The notes below the pieces were generated by a model. The model was not told the DNA's origin. It ran no database searches and saw only the letters and a list, made by a program, of their open reading frames with translations. The position numbers and the translations under genes are program-made. Below, piece after piece: positions 43,673-52,693 of a DNA stretch of 64,000 bases. Within the stretch, counting starts at the first letter, position 1. The number at the start of each line of letters is the position of its first letter. The stretch comes from Salmonirosea aquatica (GTDB lineage Bacteria > Bacteroidota > Bacteroidia > Cytophagales > Spirosomataceae): positions 2,834,501-2,898,500 of the forward strand of contig NZ_WHLY01000002.1 of NCBI RefSeq assembly GCF_009296315.1. The letters are read 5' to 3'.

Positions 43673-44491
43673 TCAGGCATTCTGAGCTACGGCGCCTTCT
43701 TCTTCCAAAAGTTCGGTCTCCACATCCAGCGACTTTAAGTCCATCGAGCCAAATTGGGTAACCATGGCTACGTCGGCGGCATCGCGCCCGTGGCCAATCT
43801 CGATGCGGTACCCATGCGTATGATCCTGCACTGAATCGAAGGTGTACCACTGGTCGCCCAGGTAGGCTTCAACCCACGCATGCAAATCAGTGATTTCGAG
43901 TTTGTCAAGGTACCCCACCGTCATGCGGGTAGGAATATTGAGGCTGCGGCAGAGGGCGATGACCAGGTGTGTAAAATCGCGGCAAACCCCTGTGCGATTA
44001 TTCGCCAGGTCGAGGGCGGTCGTATTAGAATTAGTTACCCCATACTTATACTCAATATTCTGATGCACCCAGGTCCGGATAGCTTCCACCTGCTCATAGC
44101 CAGGTGTGAGATCCTGGACAATTTCTAACGCCAGCTTGTGGATTTCGCTAAGGTCCGATTGGCAGTAACGGCTCGGCAAAATATACAGCATAGCATCATC
44201 GGGGAGTTCTTCGATGGGTACGAAAGCCGGCCTTGGATCGGGTAGGGGCGGGGTTTCCAGCACATCCACCTCAACTTGTGAGGTAATTACGACGGTGCCA
44301 GGGGGTAAGGTAGCCCGCTGGCAAGAGTTTCCGTAATTGTCAGTAAACTCAGTGAAATGCACCGAAGGCTCTATCTCGAAACCTTCCTTATAAACAGACT
44401 GTGAACCTTCCCGACGGGGCCGCAGCATCATGGAAACGGGCGTTGGGTACTCGATCTGGTACGTAAAAACGCACTTTCCTTTCATTTTCAT
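43673..44491 (-). CDS. Transglutaminase-like cysteine peptidase family protein
   Basis: A 272-residue protein. The N-terminal beta domain (KGKCVFTYQIEYPTPVSMMLRPR) is followed by the transglutaminase-like core: GVCRDFTHLVIALCRSLNIPTR with the nucleophilic cysteine, then DLHAWVEAYLGDQWYTFDS with the histidine and aspartate. A TNSNTTALDLANNRTG loop precedes the cysteine. Such proteins often act as proteases or amidases; substrate unknown. No signal peptide is seen. Confidence 0.88.
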   Translation of the reverse strand: MKMKGKCVFTYQIEYPTPVSMMLRPRREGSQSVYKEGFEIEPSVHFTEFTDNYGNSCQRATLPPGTVVITSQVEVDVLETPPLPDPRPAFVPIEELPDDAMLYILPSRYCQSDLSEIHKLALEIVQDLTPGYEQVEAIRTWVHQNIEYKYGVTNSNTTALDLANNRTGVCRDFTHLVIALCRSLNIPTRMTVGYLDKLEITDLHAWVEAYLGDQWYTFDSVQDHTHGYRIEIGHGRDAADVAMVTQFGSMDLKSLDVETELLEEEGAVAQNA

Positions 44492-44722
44492 AGATATGGG
44501 AATTATGTTTTATCAAAAAAAACCAAGCGTTGATCAACTAAAAATAAGAATAAATTTGGCGGCACGTACATCCGTATATAAAAACCATTCCCAAGCCTTT
44601 CAGGGGAACGTTTATTGGCCTGAAAACTTGCGAAAATACATAGGAAATAGGGGAATACGGCACTCGGATTGTCTATAAATCGTTAGTATAGTAGTATTTA
44701 ATTATATTAAAGAAAGAAAGCT

Positions 44723-45043
44723 ATGAAAAAGATAAAAATTGGTTTCGTTCCGCTGGTATTGCTGCTGTTCCTGGTCACGATATCAGGCTGTACTTATTCA
44801 TCTTATCCGCCCCGCCCTTATTATGGGGGTACCTATGGGTATGGTTACGGCTACGCCCGTTCACCACGGGTCGTGGTAGTTCGGCCTGCTCCCCGCGTGG
44901 TTTACCGCAATCCTCAGCCGCGGTATTACCGTAAGGCGCCGAATAACGCGCGCCAAAATTATGAGTCGCGCGGAAACGGGGTACGTAGCAACCGTAACTA
45001 CCGCGGCAATTCAAGTCGCGGCCGTTCCTACGGACCCAGGTAA
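44723..45043 (+). CDS. Small lipoprotein, Tyr/Gly/Arg-rich
   Basis: 106 residues. Lipoprotein signal with lipobox TISGC (cysteine about residue 23), then YPPRPYYGGTYGYGYGYA, a Val/Arg stretch, and an Asn/Arg/Gly-rich basic tail ending SSRGRSYGPR. It looks intrinsically disordered and very basic, and could bind nucleic acid, polysaccharide or membrane surfaces. I do not recognise the family. It is preceded by a 231-base AT-rich region. Confidence 0.72.
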   Translation: MKKIKIGFVPLVLLLFLVTISGCTYSSYPPRPYYGGTYGYGYGYARSPRVVVVRPAPRVVYRNPQPRYYRKAPNNARQNYESRGNGVRSNRNYRGNSSRGRSYGPR

Positions 45044-45105
45044 TTGCGGTAAAAATTGGTAAGGTACGGATAGTAGGAGATTGCAATCTGCCGACTTTTA
45101 GCGGT

Positions 45106-46377
45106 ATGAAAAACAATCTCCTGCTATCCGTTTTTTTTATTGCGCAGTCTTTGCTGGCATTGGCACAGTATGATGAAAGCAAGGTACCCCCCTATACATT
45201 ACCCGAACTGATGGTGACTCAGGCGGGCAAAAAGGTCAGGACGGTCAAAGAATGGGAAGCGCAGCGCCGCCCCGAGATTTTGGCTCTTTTTGCCGAACAG
45301 GTCTATGGAAAAACGCCTACGAAGAAGTTACGCATCCACTTTGAAACTGTCTCAACCGATCGCCAGGCCCTGAACAGTTTGGCAACCCGCAAGCAGATCA
45401 GGGCGTACTTTACGGACGACAGGCAGCACTACATGGACATTTTACTGTATACACCCAATGCCGCTCAGAAACCCGTACCGGTTTTTCTGGGGCTGAATTT
45501 TTCGGGCAACCAATCCATTCATGCCGATCCGGGTATCTTAATCACCAAACGCTGGGTACCCGACTGGAAAGATCCCGGCCTTATAAATAATCAGGCTACC
45601 GAAGCCAACCGTGGTGCTCGGGCCCGGCGCTGGCCCGTAGAGGAAATTCTGGCGCGGGGTTATGGACTGGCCACAGTATACTATGGCGATCTGCAACCCG
45701 ACCGGGCCGATAGCTTCGACGAAAGCATCCATTCATTATTTTATAATAAAGGACAGACAGTACCCAGTCCGGACGAATGGGGAGCTATTGGTACTTGGGC
45801 GTGGGGATTGAGCCGGGCGATGGACTACCTGGAAACAGACCAGGATGTCGACAAAAAACGAGTGGCCGTTATGGGGCATTCCCGCCTGGGTAAGGCCGCC
45901 TTGTGGGCAGGGGCCCAGGACCCGCGTTTTGCACTTGTCATCTCCAATGACTCGGGCGAAGGTGGGGCAGCCATCACCCGCCGTCAGTATGGTGAGCAGA
46001 TCAAGCGGATCAACACTAGCTTTCCGCACTGGTTTGCCGGAAATTACAAGCAGTACAACGACCGGGAGAATGACTTGCCCGTAGATTTTCATGAATTGAT
46101 CGCAATCATGGCCCCGCGCCCGGTGTACGTAGCCAGTGCTTCCGAGGACCAATGGTCCGATCCGAAAGGAGAGTACCTCAGTCTCTACCACGCGGGTCCG
46201 GTTTATGCTCTGTATGGCCGTTCTACTCTTACCACGCCGATTCCGCCCGAAGTAGAGGTACCCGTTGGTCAGAAGACCTGGACGGGCTATCACATGCGTA
46301 ACGGCAAGCACGATATATTACTTTACGATTGGGACAAGTTTATGAATTTCGCGGATTTCCATTTCAAACGGAAATAA
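45106..46377 (+). CDS. CE15-like glucuronoyl esterase (exported alpha/beta hydrolase)
   Basis: 423 residues with signal peptide LLLSVFFIAQSLLALAQ. The alpha/beta-hydrolase core has the nucleophile elbow GHSRLGKAAL with S259, an acidic region SNDSGEGGAAITRR, and a late histidine in MRNGKHDILLYDWD. Blocks VFLGLNFSGNQS, RGYGLATVYYGDLQPD and WAWGLSRAMDYLE match the bacterial CE15 family. CE15 enzymes cut ester links between lignin alcohols and glucuronoxylan, so this may aid plant-biomass use. Substrate is inferred. Confidence 0.87.
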   Translation: MKNNLLLSVFFIAQSLLALAQYDESKVPPYTLPELMVTQAGKKVRTVKEWEAQRRPEILALFAEQVYGKTPTKKLRIHFETVSTDRQALNSLATRKQIRAYFTDDRQHYMDILLYTPNAAQKPVPVFLGLNFSGNQSIHADPGILITKRWVPDWKDPGLINNQATEANRGARARRWPVEEILARGYGLATVYYGDLQPDRADSFDESIHSLFYNKGQTVPSPDEWGAIGTWAWGLSRAMDYLETDQDVDKKRVAVMGHSRLGKAALWAGAQDPRFALVISNDSGEGGAAITRRQYGEQIKRINTSFPHWFAGNYKQYNDRENDLPVDFHELIAIMAPRPVYVASASEDQWSDPKGEYLSLYHAGPVYALYGRSTLTTPIPPEVEVPVGQKTWTGYHMRNGKHDILLYDWDKFMNFADFHFKRK

Positions 46378-46467
46378 TCCTACTATGCGTAGCAAGCGTG
46401 ATTCCAACCATTTCGTGCAGCAAGTGGATCTTGATACAAATAGCAAAATCTGTAAGGGATGATTCGT

Positions 46468-46818
46468 ATGAAAACAAAATATAGTATTCTGATAATCATT
46501 GTTTTATTTTTGATTGGTTGCGAAAAAGACGGAGTGCCCAAAGGTACCCCCGATTGTATAGAACGTACTATTGAAGGTATAAAGGATGACCCGATCTGGA
46601 ATCCGCCAGCTAAGGTATTTAGCTACTTGTATAAAGGGAAAGTAGTCTACTACATTCCTCAAAGATGCTGTGACATACCAAGTATATTGATGGATGGGGA
46701 ATGTAACATAATCTGTTCGCCGGATGGAGGAATTAGTGGCACAGGTGATGGAAAATGTCCTGATTTCTTTACTTCCCGCTCAAATGAAAAATTAATCTGG
46801 GAGGATTTGAGAATGTAG
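46468..46818 (+). CDS. Small DUF6970-like lipoprotein
   Basis: 116 residues from the ATG at 46468 (an ATG three codons upstream is possible). Lipobox FLIGC places lipidation at about residue 18. The mature part has a Tyr-rich strand (FSYLYKGKVVYYIPQRCC), then DIPSILMDGECNIICSPDGGISGTGDGKCPDF, the pattern of DUF6970-like proteins in Cytophagales, with six cysteines. Related to the minus-strand lipoprotein at 30666-31208. Function unknown. Confidence 0.78.
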   Translation: MKTKYSILIIIVLFLIGCEKDGVPKGTPDCIERTIEGIKDDPIWNPPAKVFSYLYKGKVVYYIPQRCCDIPSILMDGECNIICSPDGGISGTGDGKCPDFFTSRSNEKLIWEDLRM

Positions 46819-46887
46819 AAGATACTTAATGGCGAATAGGTTATTCAATTCTACATGTCTACTATGGTGGAAAGTGGCTCCATTCGT

Positions 46888-47648
46888 TCAACCAGCCATC
46901 ATGCCGCCATCCAGCGGTAGCGCCAGGCCCGTCACGAACGAATTGGCGGGATCACACAGCCACAAAATGGCCTGGGCTATGTCTTCGGGTTCGCCGTAGC
47001 GGCCTAAAGGAATATTCTTCACCAGTTTCTGCTCGTAATCCGGAGCCAAAGCAAAAAGTTGATCTACAAGCGCGGAGCGCGTAAATACAGGGCAGATCGC
47101 GTTGATGCGGATATTCTTGCGGGCATACTCCATCGCCGCCGCCTTGGTCAGACCTACGACGGCATGTTTGGTGGCGGTATAGACCGCACTGTTGGGCAAA
47201 GCCCGCAAACCGGCTACCGAAGCTACATTGACAATTCGGCCACCGCCTGCCTGTGTGAGCATCTGCCTGATCTGGTGTTGCATCCCAAAAAAAACGCCGT
47301 CCAGATTGATGGCCATAATTTTGCGATATTCCTCCACAGGTACCTCCGCTACCTTCGACAGGGTACCCCAATGCCGGCATTGTTAATTGCAATATCCAGA
47401 TGTCCATATTCAGAAACCACCTGTTGCACCAGACTGGCTATCTGTTCGGGCCTGGCTACATCACACAGAATGAACGACGCGCGGCCTGCCTCGGCCTTGA
47501 TGAACGAGGTGGTTTGCTGTCCGCTCGATTCATTGATGTCGGAAACGATCACCTGGGCCCCTTCCCGGGCGAAGTACAAAGCCGTTGCCCGGCCAATGCC
47601 CGAACCGGCGCCTGTGATGAGTACAACTTGATCGGTAAAGCGGGGCAT
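46888..47648 (-). pseudogene. Short-chain dehydrogenase/reductase, frame-broken in this sequence
   Basis: On the minus strand the N-terminal part has the NAD motif VVLITGAGSGIGRATA and the INNAGIG loop. At the C run 47366-47369 (plus strand) the frame is lost. The rest, from TLSKVAEVPVEEYRKIMA through IVNVASVAGLRALP, catalytic YTATK and PLGRYGEPEDIAQAILWL, is in another frame to the stop at 46888-46890. One added G in that run restores a 253-residue enzyme of normal length. Substrate unknown. The start at 47648 (MPRFTDQVV) is chosen over an upstream ATG with no family likeness. Confidence 0.85.
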
Positions 47649-47689
47649 GAGGTAGGTGGGTTTGAAGAATACCAATAAACTGACACAGA

Positions 47690-48487
47690 CTAGGGCATTA
47701 ACTCAACCGAAGTAGTAAACCTGACTCCTAACTTTCGTGCCTCAGCGTAAATGGGATCGGCCAGGTACCCAAGTCCTGTAACATCGGACATGCAATCGGT
47801 GAGCATTATTACTTTGGGAACCAAGGAGGGTGCGTACTTCATAATTTGCCGTAAGCTTGTTGCTACGCAGTGTGAGCGAGCCTCTCCCGCGATCCAGATT
47901 TCGTCATTTTGAGCCAGTTCGTCAAGCAGGTGCTGGTTGAGTTCAGTCTTAGGGCTACCAGGTACCGGAATCTGGGCCCGGAACACCCCAAAGTGTTCTG
48001 CCAGCGGATGTTCTCCTTTTGTTACCGTCTGGTAGTTGCGCTGGGAGCGATGCGACCACTCACGAAGAGCGCGCGCCACGGAATCAACCAAAGCCGCACC
48101 ATGCGTACCGGCCAGGCAGTGCTCGGGCCAGATAAAATGCTGAAATTCATCCTGTTCTTCCAATGAATGTACGTACTGGCGGGCATAATTGACATCGAAA
48201 CGGGGTACCCATGTTCCGTTTTCTACATCGGCTGAACTTATAGGCGTGAAGGGCTCGGGGCTTTGCCCGGCGGTGTTTTTCCAAAAGCCGGGATGGGCAA
48301 TGTCCAAAACCTGATGCGTGTCGAGGGTAGCCACAATGTGCCCGATCTGCTCAGACGCCCGGCTAATCAAGGCAACCAACCGCTCCACATCCTGTTCGGC
48401 ACCCGGCACGTACAGCGCACCCTGGGGGGCGCAGAAATCGAACTGGGCATCAATAATCAGGAGGGTTATTTTTTTATCAGAGTTCAT
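47690..48487 (-). CDS. Isochorismatase-like cysteine hydrolase (nicotinamidase-like)
   Basis: 265 residues from the ATG at 48487; the longer open frame runs upstream into the next gene without family likeness. The catalytic aspartate is in LLIIDAQFDFC, and a TLDTHQVLDIAHPGFW metal-type loop is present, with nucleophilic cysteine in GEARSHCVATSL. Additional HFIWPEHCLAGTHGAAL is typical of nicotinamidases. It may hydrolyse nicotinamide or another amide. It is longer than PncA (about 210), so the exact substrate is open. Confidence 0.82.
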   Translation of the reverse strand: MNSDKKITLLIIDAQFDFCAPQGALYVPGAEQDVERLVALISRASEQIGHIVATLDTHQVLDIAHPGFWKNTAGQSPEPFTPISSADVENGTWVPRFDVNYARQYVHSLEEQDEFQHFIWPEHCLAGTHGAALVDSVARALREWSHRSQRNYQTVTKGEHPLAEHFGVFRAQIPVPGSPKTELNQHLLDELAQNDEIWIAGEARSHCVATSLRQIMKYAPSLVPKVIMLTDCMSDVTGLGYLADPIYAEARKLGVRFTTSVELMP

Positions 48488-48536
48488 AGCAGGTACAGAT
48501 TCGGCTAGTGTTCGATCGGGCTTTTGTGAAAGGATA

Positions 48537-49085
48537 TCATGGCCACTCCCTGGGCAATTCCAGTTGACGGGCATAGGGATGCGAGCACATCGTGTGCACG
48601 AAGCCAAGCAGTTGATTTACATCATCCACAAAGTCTACGTAATAATCCTCGTTTAGCTTGTCCAGAAGCCTGAGTACCGTCTGTGTTTTTTTGGCAATAT
48701 ACAGGGCGCACTTATCCGAGCGCGAGGTATAACTACGAAGTTGTTCGGCATGGTGTTCAAAAAAGGCGTTCAACATCGCCACGTTCAATTCTATTTCCCC
48801 GTACTTGTCCTTCGTGATTTTTACGTGGTGGGTGATATCGCCGCTGAGCGAGCGCATGTCCATCATGATCCAGCCGGGCGAATATTGATTCATCTGGGCT
48901 ATTTTCATAATTCTTTCCCGGATAACCTCGCGTCGTTCCGGAAGGGTACTGGAATCTTCGATCAACTCAAAATGCAACCGATCTACCAAAAGAGGATCCT
49001 TGGTTACCAGGCGTAACAGGAGCTTATCTTTTTCCTGGACGGACATTTGTACGATTGCCTTTTTCAGGAGATCGGGTAGGGCCAT
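48537..49085 (-). CDS. Hypothetical protein, 182 residues
   Basis: Starts at the ATG at 49085 (MALPDLLKKAIVQMSVQEKDKL); earlier in-frame codons encode a low-likelihood leader. It is mostly helical with charged residues (DKLLLRLVTKDPLLVDRLHFELIED, REVIRERIMKIAQM, KKTQTVLRLLDKLNEDYYVDFVDDV), no signal peptide. It could be a soluble helical regulatory or adaptor protein. I do not recognise the family. It lies 49 bases upstream of the cysteine hydrolase on the same strand and could be co-transcribed with it. Confidence 0.75.
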   Translation of the reverse strand: MALPDLLKKAIVQMSVQEKDKLLLRLVTKDPLLVDRLHFELIEDSSTLPERREVIRERIMKIAQMNQYSPGWIMMDMRSLSGDITHHVKITKDKYGEIELNVAMLNAFFEHHAEQLRSYTSRSDKCALYIAKKTQTVLRLLDKLNEDYYVDFVDDVNQLLGFVHTMCSHPYARQLELPREWP

Positions 49086-49422
49086 TTCAGTTTTAATTTT
49101 AACAAGACATATAAAAAAGTAAAAAGCCCGTAATTTTACCGTCCATTGGCTGGGAGGCGGTTGCCCGGAAATACGTTTTGTGAGAAAAAACAGGAAATAA
49201 AACGACATTTCCAAAGACGTTGGTAGTCTTCCGTCAACAGTATACGCCCTTATAAGGTTATAATCCTGACTTTGGCCCTTAGGTTACGCTCCGGAAAGTG
49301 GAATCCATCGGCTTTCCTAATAGAAAAGAGAAAATATACTAATCCCCTCAAACACGCCTTCTTGGCGTTTTATTGAGTTTTTAACTAAACAGGATCCGTT
49401 AGGAGCCGCCTAGATTTGACGA
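49086..49422. other. Intergenic region between divergent genes
   Basis: 337 bases without a supported gene. Near 49349-49369 a short hairpin ACGCC/GGCGT followed by a few Ts is visible, too weak to call. Promoters for the minus-strand hypothetical gene and the GT2 gene must lie here. No TAnnTTTG pair with correct spacing was found. Confidence 0.4.
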
Positions 49423-50400
49423 ATGATTTCAGTAGCCCTCTGTACCTATAACGGGGAGAAATATTTGCCCGAACAGTTGGAGAGCATAGTAGGCCAGTCG
49501 ATTCCGGTACACGAACTAGTGGTGTGTGACGACGGCTCAAGCGACAGAACATTGGAAATCCTGCGACGGTTTTCGGATGACTCCCCTTTCCCGGTCCGTA
49601 TTTTTCAAAATACAACGAACCTGGGCTCTACCAGGAACTTTGAGAAATGCCTTTCCCTCTGCCAGGGTGATATCCTGTTTCTGTGCGACCAGGATGATAT
49701 ATGGCGTGCCGACAAAGTCGCGAAGCAGGTAGGGTACCTACAGGAGCACCCTGATGTAGACGCCGTGTTTTCCAATGCCCAAATCATCGATGGCTTCTCT
49801 GAACCTACCCAATCCACGATCTGGCAGGAGGTGGAGTTCAACGAAAGCTCGCAACAGCTTTGGAAAGCAGGCAAGGCACACGAAATTTTGTTCGGGGGAT
49901 TTGTGGTGACGGGTGCCACGCTGGCCCTGCGCCGATCGACTCTTGCGCACCTCAGGCCTTTTCCCATGCACATCCCCAAGTTGATCCACGATGCCTGGAT
50001 TGCCCTGGCGTTGAGTCTGGAAGGAAAGATTCAGTTCATCGCAGAACCGCTCGTTTATTACCGGATGCACGCCAGCCAGCAGGTAGGTTTTGGCAGTCGG
50101 ATGGAGCCCGTTCGTCTCAAGGATCGTCTTTCACGTGATCGGGCAGAAAAACTGGCTCCAATCCGCCAAAAGGCCGACGACATCCATAAAATATACATGC
50201 TTCTGCGCGAGCTGCCCTACATTCCCCGCGAGAAGCTGATAAAATTATATCTGCGTCAAAAACATTTTGAACGCCGGGCCAGCCTACCTGATAATCGCTT
50301 TCCAAGGTTGATTCCTGTGTTGAAAGAAGTGGTAGCGGGCCGCTATAAGTTCAGTAGCAGGGATTGGTGGTTACCGGCTTTGGGGGATATTTTTGAGTAA
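49423..50400 (+). CDS. Glycosyltransferase family 2
   Basis: A 325-residue GT-A enzyme. N-terminal ISVALCTYNGEKYLPEQLES and the nucleotide-binding ELVVCDDGSSDRT motif, then FLCDQDDIWRADKV holds the DxD-type metal site, followed by DAWIALALSLEG. It probably adds sugars to a cell-surface glycan. It forms a pair with the DUF5672 gene 54 bases downstream. Confidence 0.92.
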   Translation: MISVALCTYNGEKYLPEQLESIVGQSIPVHELVVCDDGSSDRTLEILRRFSDDSPFPVRIFQNTTNLGSTRNFEKCLSLCQGDILFLCDQDDIWRADKVAKQVGYLQEHPDVDAVFSNAQIIDGFSEPTQSTIWQEVEFNESSQQLWKAGKAHEILFGGFVVTGATLALRRSTLAHLRPFPMHIPKLIHDAWIALALSLEGKIQFIAEPLVYYRMHASQQVGFGSRMEPVRLKDRLSRDRAEKLAPIRQKADDIHKIYMLLRELPYIPREKLIKLYLRQKHFERRASLPDNRFPRLIPVLKEVVAGRYKFSSRDWWLPALGDIFE

Positions 50401-50454
50401 AAGGATGGATTTCATCTACCTTCGTACTCCTCGAAACCAACAAGGCCGTTTTAA

Positions 50455-51204
50455 ATGAATATGCCTACCCCACCTTCAGTGGCTGTTTTGGTACCGCTCT
50501 ATCAAACGGCGTTAAGCCTGGCCGAGCGGGCCTCTCTTTCCCAGTGCCTTCGGGTGCTGGGCGATTACCCAATCCTTCTTGTCAAGCCACAGGGACTGGA
50601 TGTTACTTCGATTGTAAATGCTTTTCCTTTGCTCCGCACGCAATCTTTTCCCGATCACTTTTTCACCGGTACCGATAGCTACAACCAACTACTCACTTCG
50701 CCGGATTTCTACCAGCGTTTTATTGAATACGATTACGTACTCATCCATCAGCTAGATGCCTATGTTTTCCGTGACGAGCTACCGTATTGGTGTGCTCAGA
50801 AATTGGATTATATCGGAGCTCCTACGGTGCATCAGGAAGCATTTGACGCCCTTCCTGCCGGGGCTGAGCATGAATTCGCGCATACCCTCACTACTCACCG
50901 AATCGTTTTCAACGGCGGCCTGTCGCTGCGGCGGGTGCGGGGATTGATCCGGTATCTGAACATCTACCGCCGATTCTATCCGGCCTGGCGGGGCAACGAG
51001 GACATGCTGTTTTCGCTTGAAGCCACCCGGCTTATCCCCATGAAACTGTTCATCCGGCTACCTACCTGGCAGCAGGCGCTGCGGTTTTCCTTCGAGAAAA
51101 GCCCGGCGGCGAGCTACGAACTTACCCACCATGCGTTACCTTTCGGCTGCCACGCCTGGGAACGCTATGCCCCCGAATTCTGGCAGGAATTTATTAAAAT
51201 CTGA
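50455..51204 (+). CDS. DUF5672 family protein (glycosyltransferase-associated)
   Basis: 249 residues. Starts PSVAVLVPLYQTALSLAERASLSQC; key features are DYVLIHQLDAYVFRDELPYWC (an acidic pair in an aspartate-rich loop resembling a sugar-transferase DxD) and NGGLSLRRV, AWRGNEDMLFSLEA and ALPFGCHAWERYAPEFW. DUF5672 genes are usually found beside glycosyltransferases, as here, so a sugar-nucleotide-related enzyme is plausible but unproven. Confidence 0.85.
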   Translation: MNMPTPPSVAVLVPLYQTALSLAERASLSQCLRVLGDYPILLVKPQGLDVTSIVNAFPLLRTQSFPDHFFTGTDSYNQLLTSPDFYQRFIEYDYVLIHQLDAYVFRDELPYWCAQKLDYIGAPTVHQEAFDALPAGAEHEFAHTLTTHRIVFNGGLSLRRVRGLIRYLNIYRRFYPAWRGNEDMLFSLEATRLIPMKLFIRLPTWQQALRFSFEKSPAASYELTHHALPFGCHAWERYAPEFWQEFIKI

Positions 51205-51303
51205 CGGCTGATTTTCACCCCTTTAACAAAAATTAACACACTAAACGGCACGGTTTGGCGTTTTTGCGGTGTTATAGCACCGTACCTTTTTAGAACAAAA
51301 GCC

Positions 51304-52557
51304 ATGCGAATTTTACCGTTTTCTGCTTGGCTGCTGGTCCTCGGCCTAAGCCTGGGAACGGCCCAAGCACAAATCACCGACCGTCCTTATGTAGAAGAGC
51401 GCTATAGCCGCCGGGTCAGTATTGTCCGGGTGACGCTTTCCGAGCAGTATACCATCGTCGATATGCAGTATGGGCAACCAGGAAGAGCCACCCTTTTCAA
51501 CCCTTTCGGCCTATCCAACTATACTATCCAGATCGACCCGAAAAGTCGTTTGTACAGGCCCGGCGACACCAGCCGACGGTATCGGTTCATCAAAGCGGAA
51601 GGAATTCCGGTTACTCCCGAGAAAAAGTCCGTACTGCCCGGCGAGGTGGTGAATTTTCGTCTCTATTACGAACGGCTCGATCCAGGCATCGAGGTTTTTG
51701 ATCTCTACGAAGGCCGCAATGCCGATATAGACCTAAGAGAAGAAAACTATGAATTTTGGAATTTCTACGGCATCCACATCAAGAATCCCAGGTCGCCCCG
51801 CTCTGAGCCCAGGGTACCCCCATCCTCTCCTCCGAAAAAATCAATCCCTAAAGAAGAGCCCAAAGAAGATGTACCCATCCAGCGGCCTCCGCTTCAGGAA
51901 CCCCCGCTGCTGGACAAGGTACCCGAAGACGTCACTATCACCGCCCCGGAAATTGTGGGCTTAATGGGAACCGTCTACGATGCCAAAACCCGCAAACCGA
52001 TTCCGGCACAGTTGCAGTACGTAGACCAAGGCGACTCCATGCGGGTAGGTACCTCTTCGGGCAAGTACCGTCTGGGCCTGAATGGGAGCGGACGCTATTC
52101 CGTAGGGGCGGCGGCCAAAGGGTACCTCAGCACGAGTATGGTCGTGAGCCCGGCTGATTCGGCTGGAAAAAACCCTTTGACCTATGATTTCTACCTGACT
52201 CCGCTGGCCGAGGGCGCGAGCATAACGTTGGAAAAAATATATTTTGCGACCTCCGAATACGAGTTATTACCCGAGTCGTTCGATGAGTTGAATGCTCTGG
52301 TGGGTATGCTACGCGAAAATCCGTCCATGAAAATCCGGATCGAAGGACATACGGACAATCTGGGCGATTTTGACAAAAACGTCGAACTCTCGCGCAATCG
52401 GGCGAACGCCGTGCGGGATTACCTCATCAAGAAAGGCATCGACGCCCAGCGACTGGAAGCTAAAGGCTACGGTCCTACCCGTCCGGTAGGAAAGGGTAAC
52501 TCCGAGGCAGAGCGCCAGAAAAACCGCCGGGTAGAATTTGTAGTGACTCAGATTTAG
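51304..52557 (+). CDS. OmpA-family peptidoglycan-associated outer-membrane protein
   Basis: 417 residues. Signal peptide (WLLVLGLSLGTAQAQ), then a beta-rich module (about 28-160), a Pro/Ser/Lys-rich spacer (about 165-205), a carboxypeptidase-regulatory-like module (VGLMGTVYDAKTRKPIPAQLQY) and a C-terminal OmpA domain with IRIEGHTDNLGDFDKN, LSRNRANAVRDYLIKKGI and the diagnostic RQKNRRVEFVV. The OmpA domain binds peptidoglycan and anchors the envelope. Its terminator follows. Confidence 0.9.
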   Translation: MRILPFSAWLLVLGLSLGTAQAQITDRPYVEERYSRRVSIVRVTLSEQYTIVDMQYGQPGRATLFNPFGLSNYTIQIDPKSRLYRPGDTSRRYRFIKAEGIPVTPEKKSVLPGEVVNFRLYYERLDPGIEVFDLYEGRNADIDLREENYEFWNFYGIHIKNPRSPRSEPRVPPSSPPKKSIPKEEPKEDVPIQRPPLQEPPLLDKVPEDVTITAPEIVGLMGTVYDAKTRKPIPAQLQYVDQGDSMRVGTSSGKYRLGLNGSGRYSVGAAAKGYLSTSMVVSPADSAGKNPLTYDFYLTPLAEGASITLEKIYFATSEYELLPESFDELNALVGMLRENPSMKIRIEGHTDNLGDFDKNVELSRNRANAVRDYLIKKGIDAQRLEAKGYGPTRPVGKGNSEAERQKNRRVEFVVTQI

Positions 52558-52601
52558 CCATTCAGCCCAAGGGTTGTCAGGTTTTCGGAATACAGGCCAG
52601 G

Positions 52602-52636
52602 AAGCGGGGTACCTTTCATCAAGGTACCCCGCTTTC
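52602..52636 (+). terminator. Terminator whose stem is built on two GGTACC sites
   Basis: Stem AAGCGGGGTACCTT / AAGGTACCCCGCTT with a five-base loop. Each arm contains the abundant genome palindrome GGTACC. The downstream T stretch is short. Confidence 0.7.
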
Positions 52637-52650
52637 GTTGGTGCTTTACT

Positions 52651-52658
52651 TATCTTTG
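52651..52658 (+). promoter_or_regulatory. Candidate -7 element (TATCTTTG) for prmA
   Basis: TATCTTTG matches TAnnTTTG; a TTG lies only 10 bases upstream, too close for a -33 element, so the promoter assignment is tentative. Confidence 0.3.
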
Positions 52659-52693
52659 TTTTTTATAGAAACCATTATTAATTGGCAACTGCT

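Noticed and set aside
49349-49369. Hairpin before the GT2 gene as a terminator or attenuator
   Set aside because: The stem has only five base pairs and the T tract is interrupted, so it is not distinguishable from chance.
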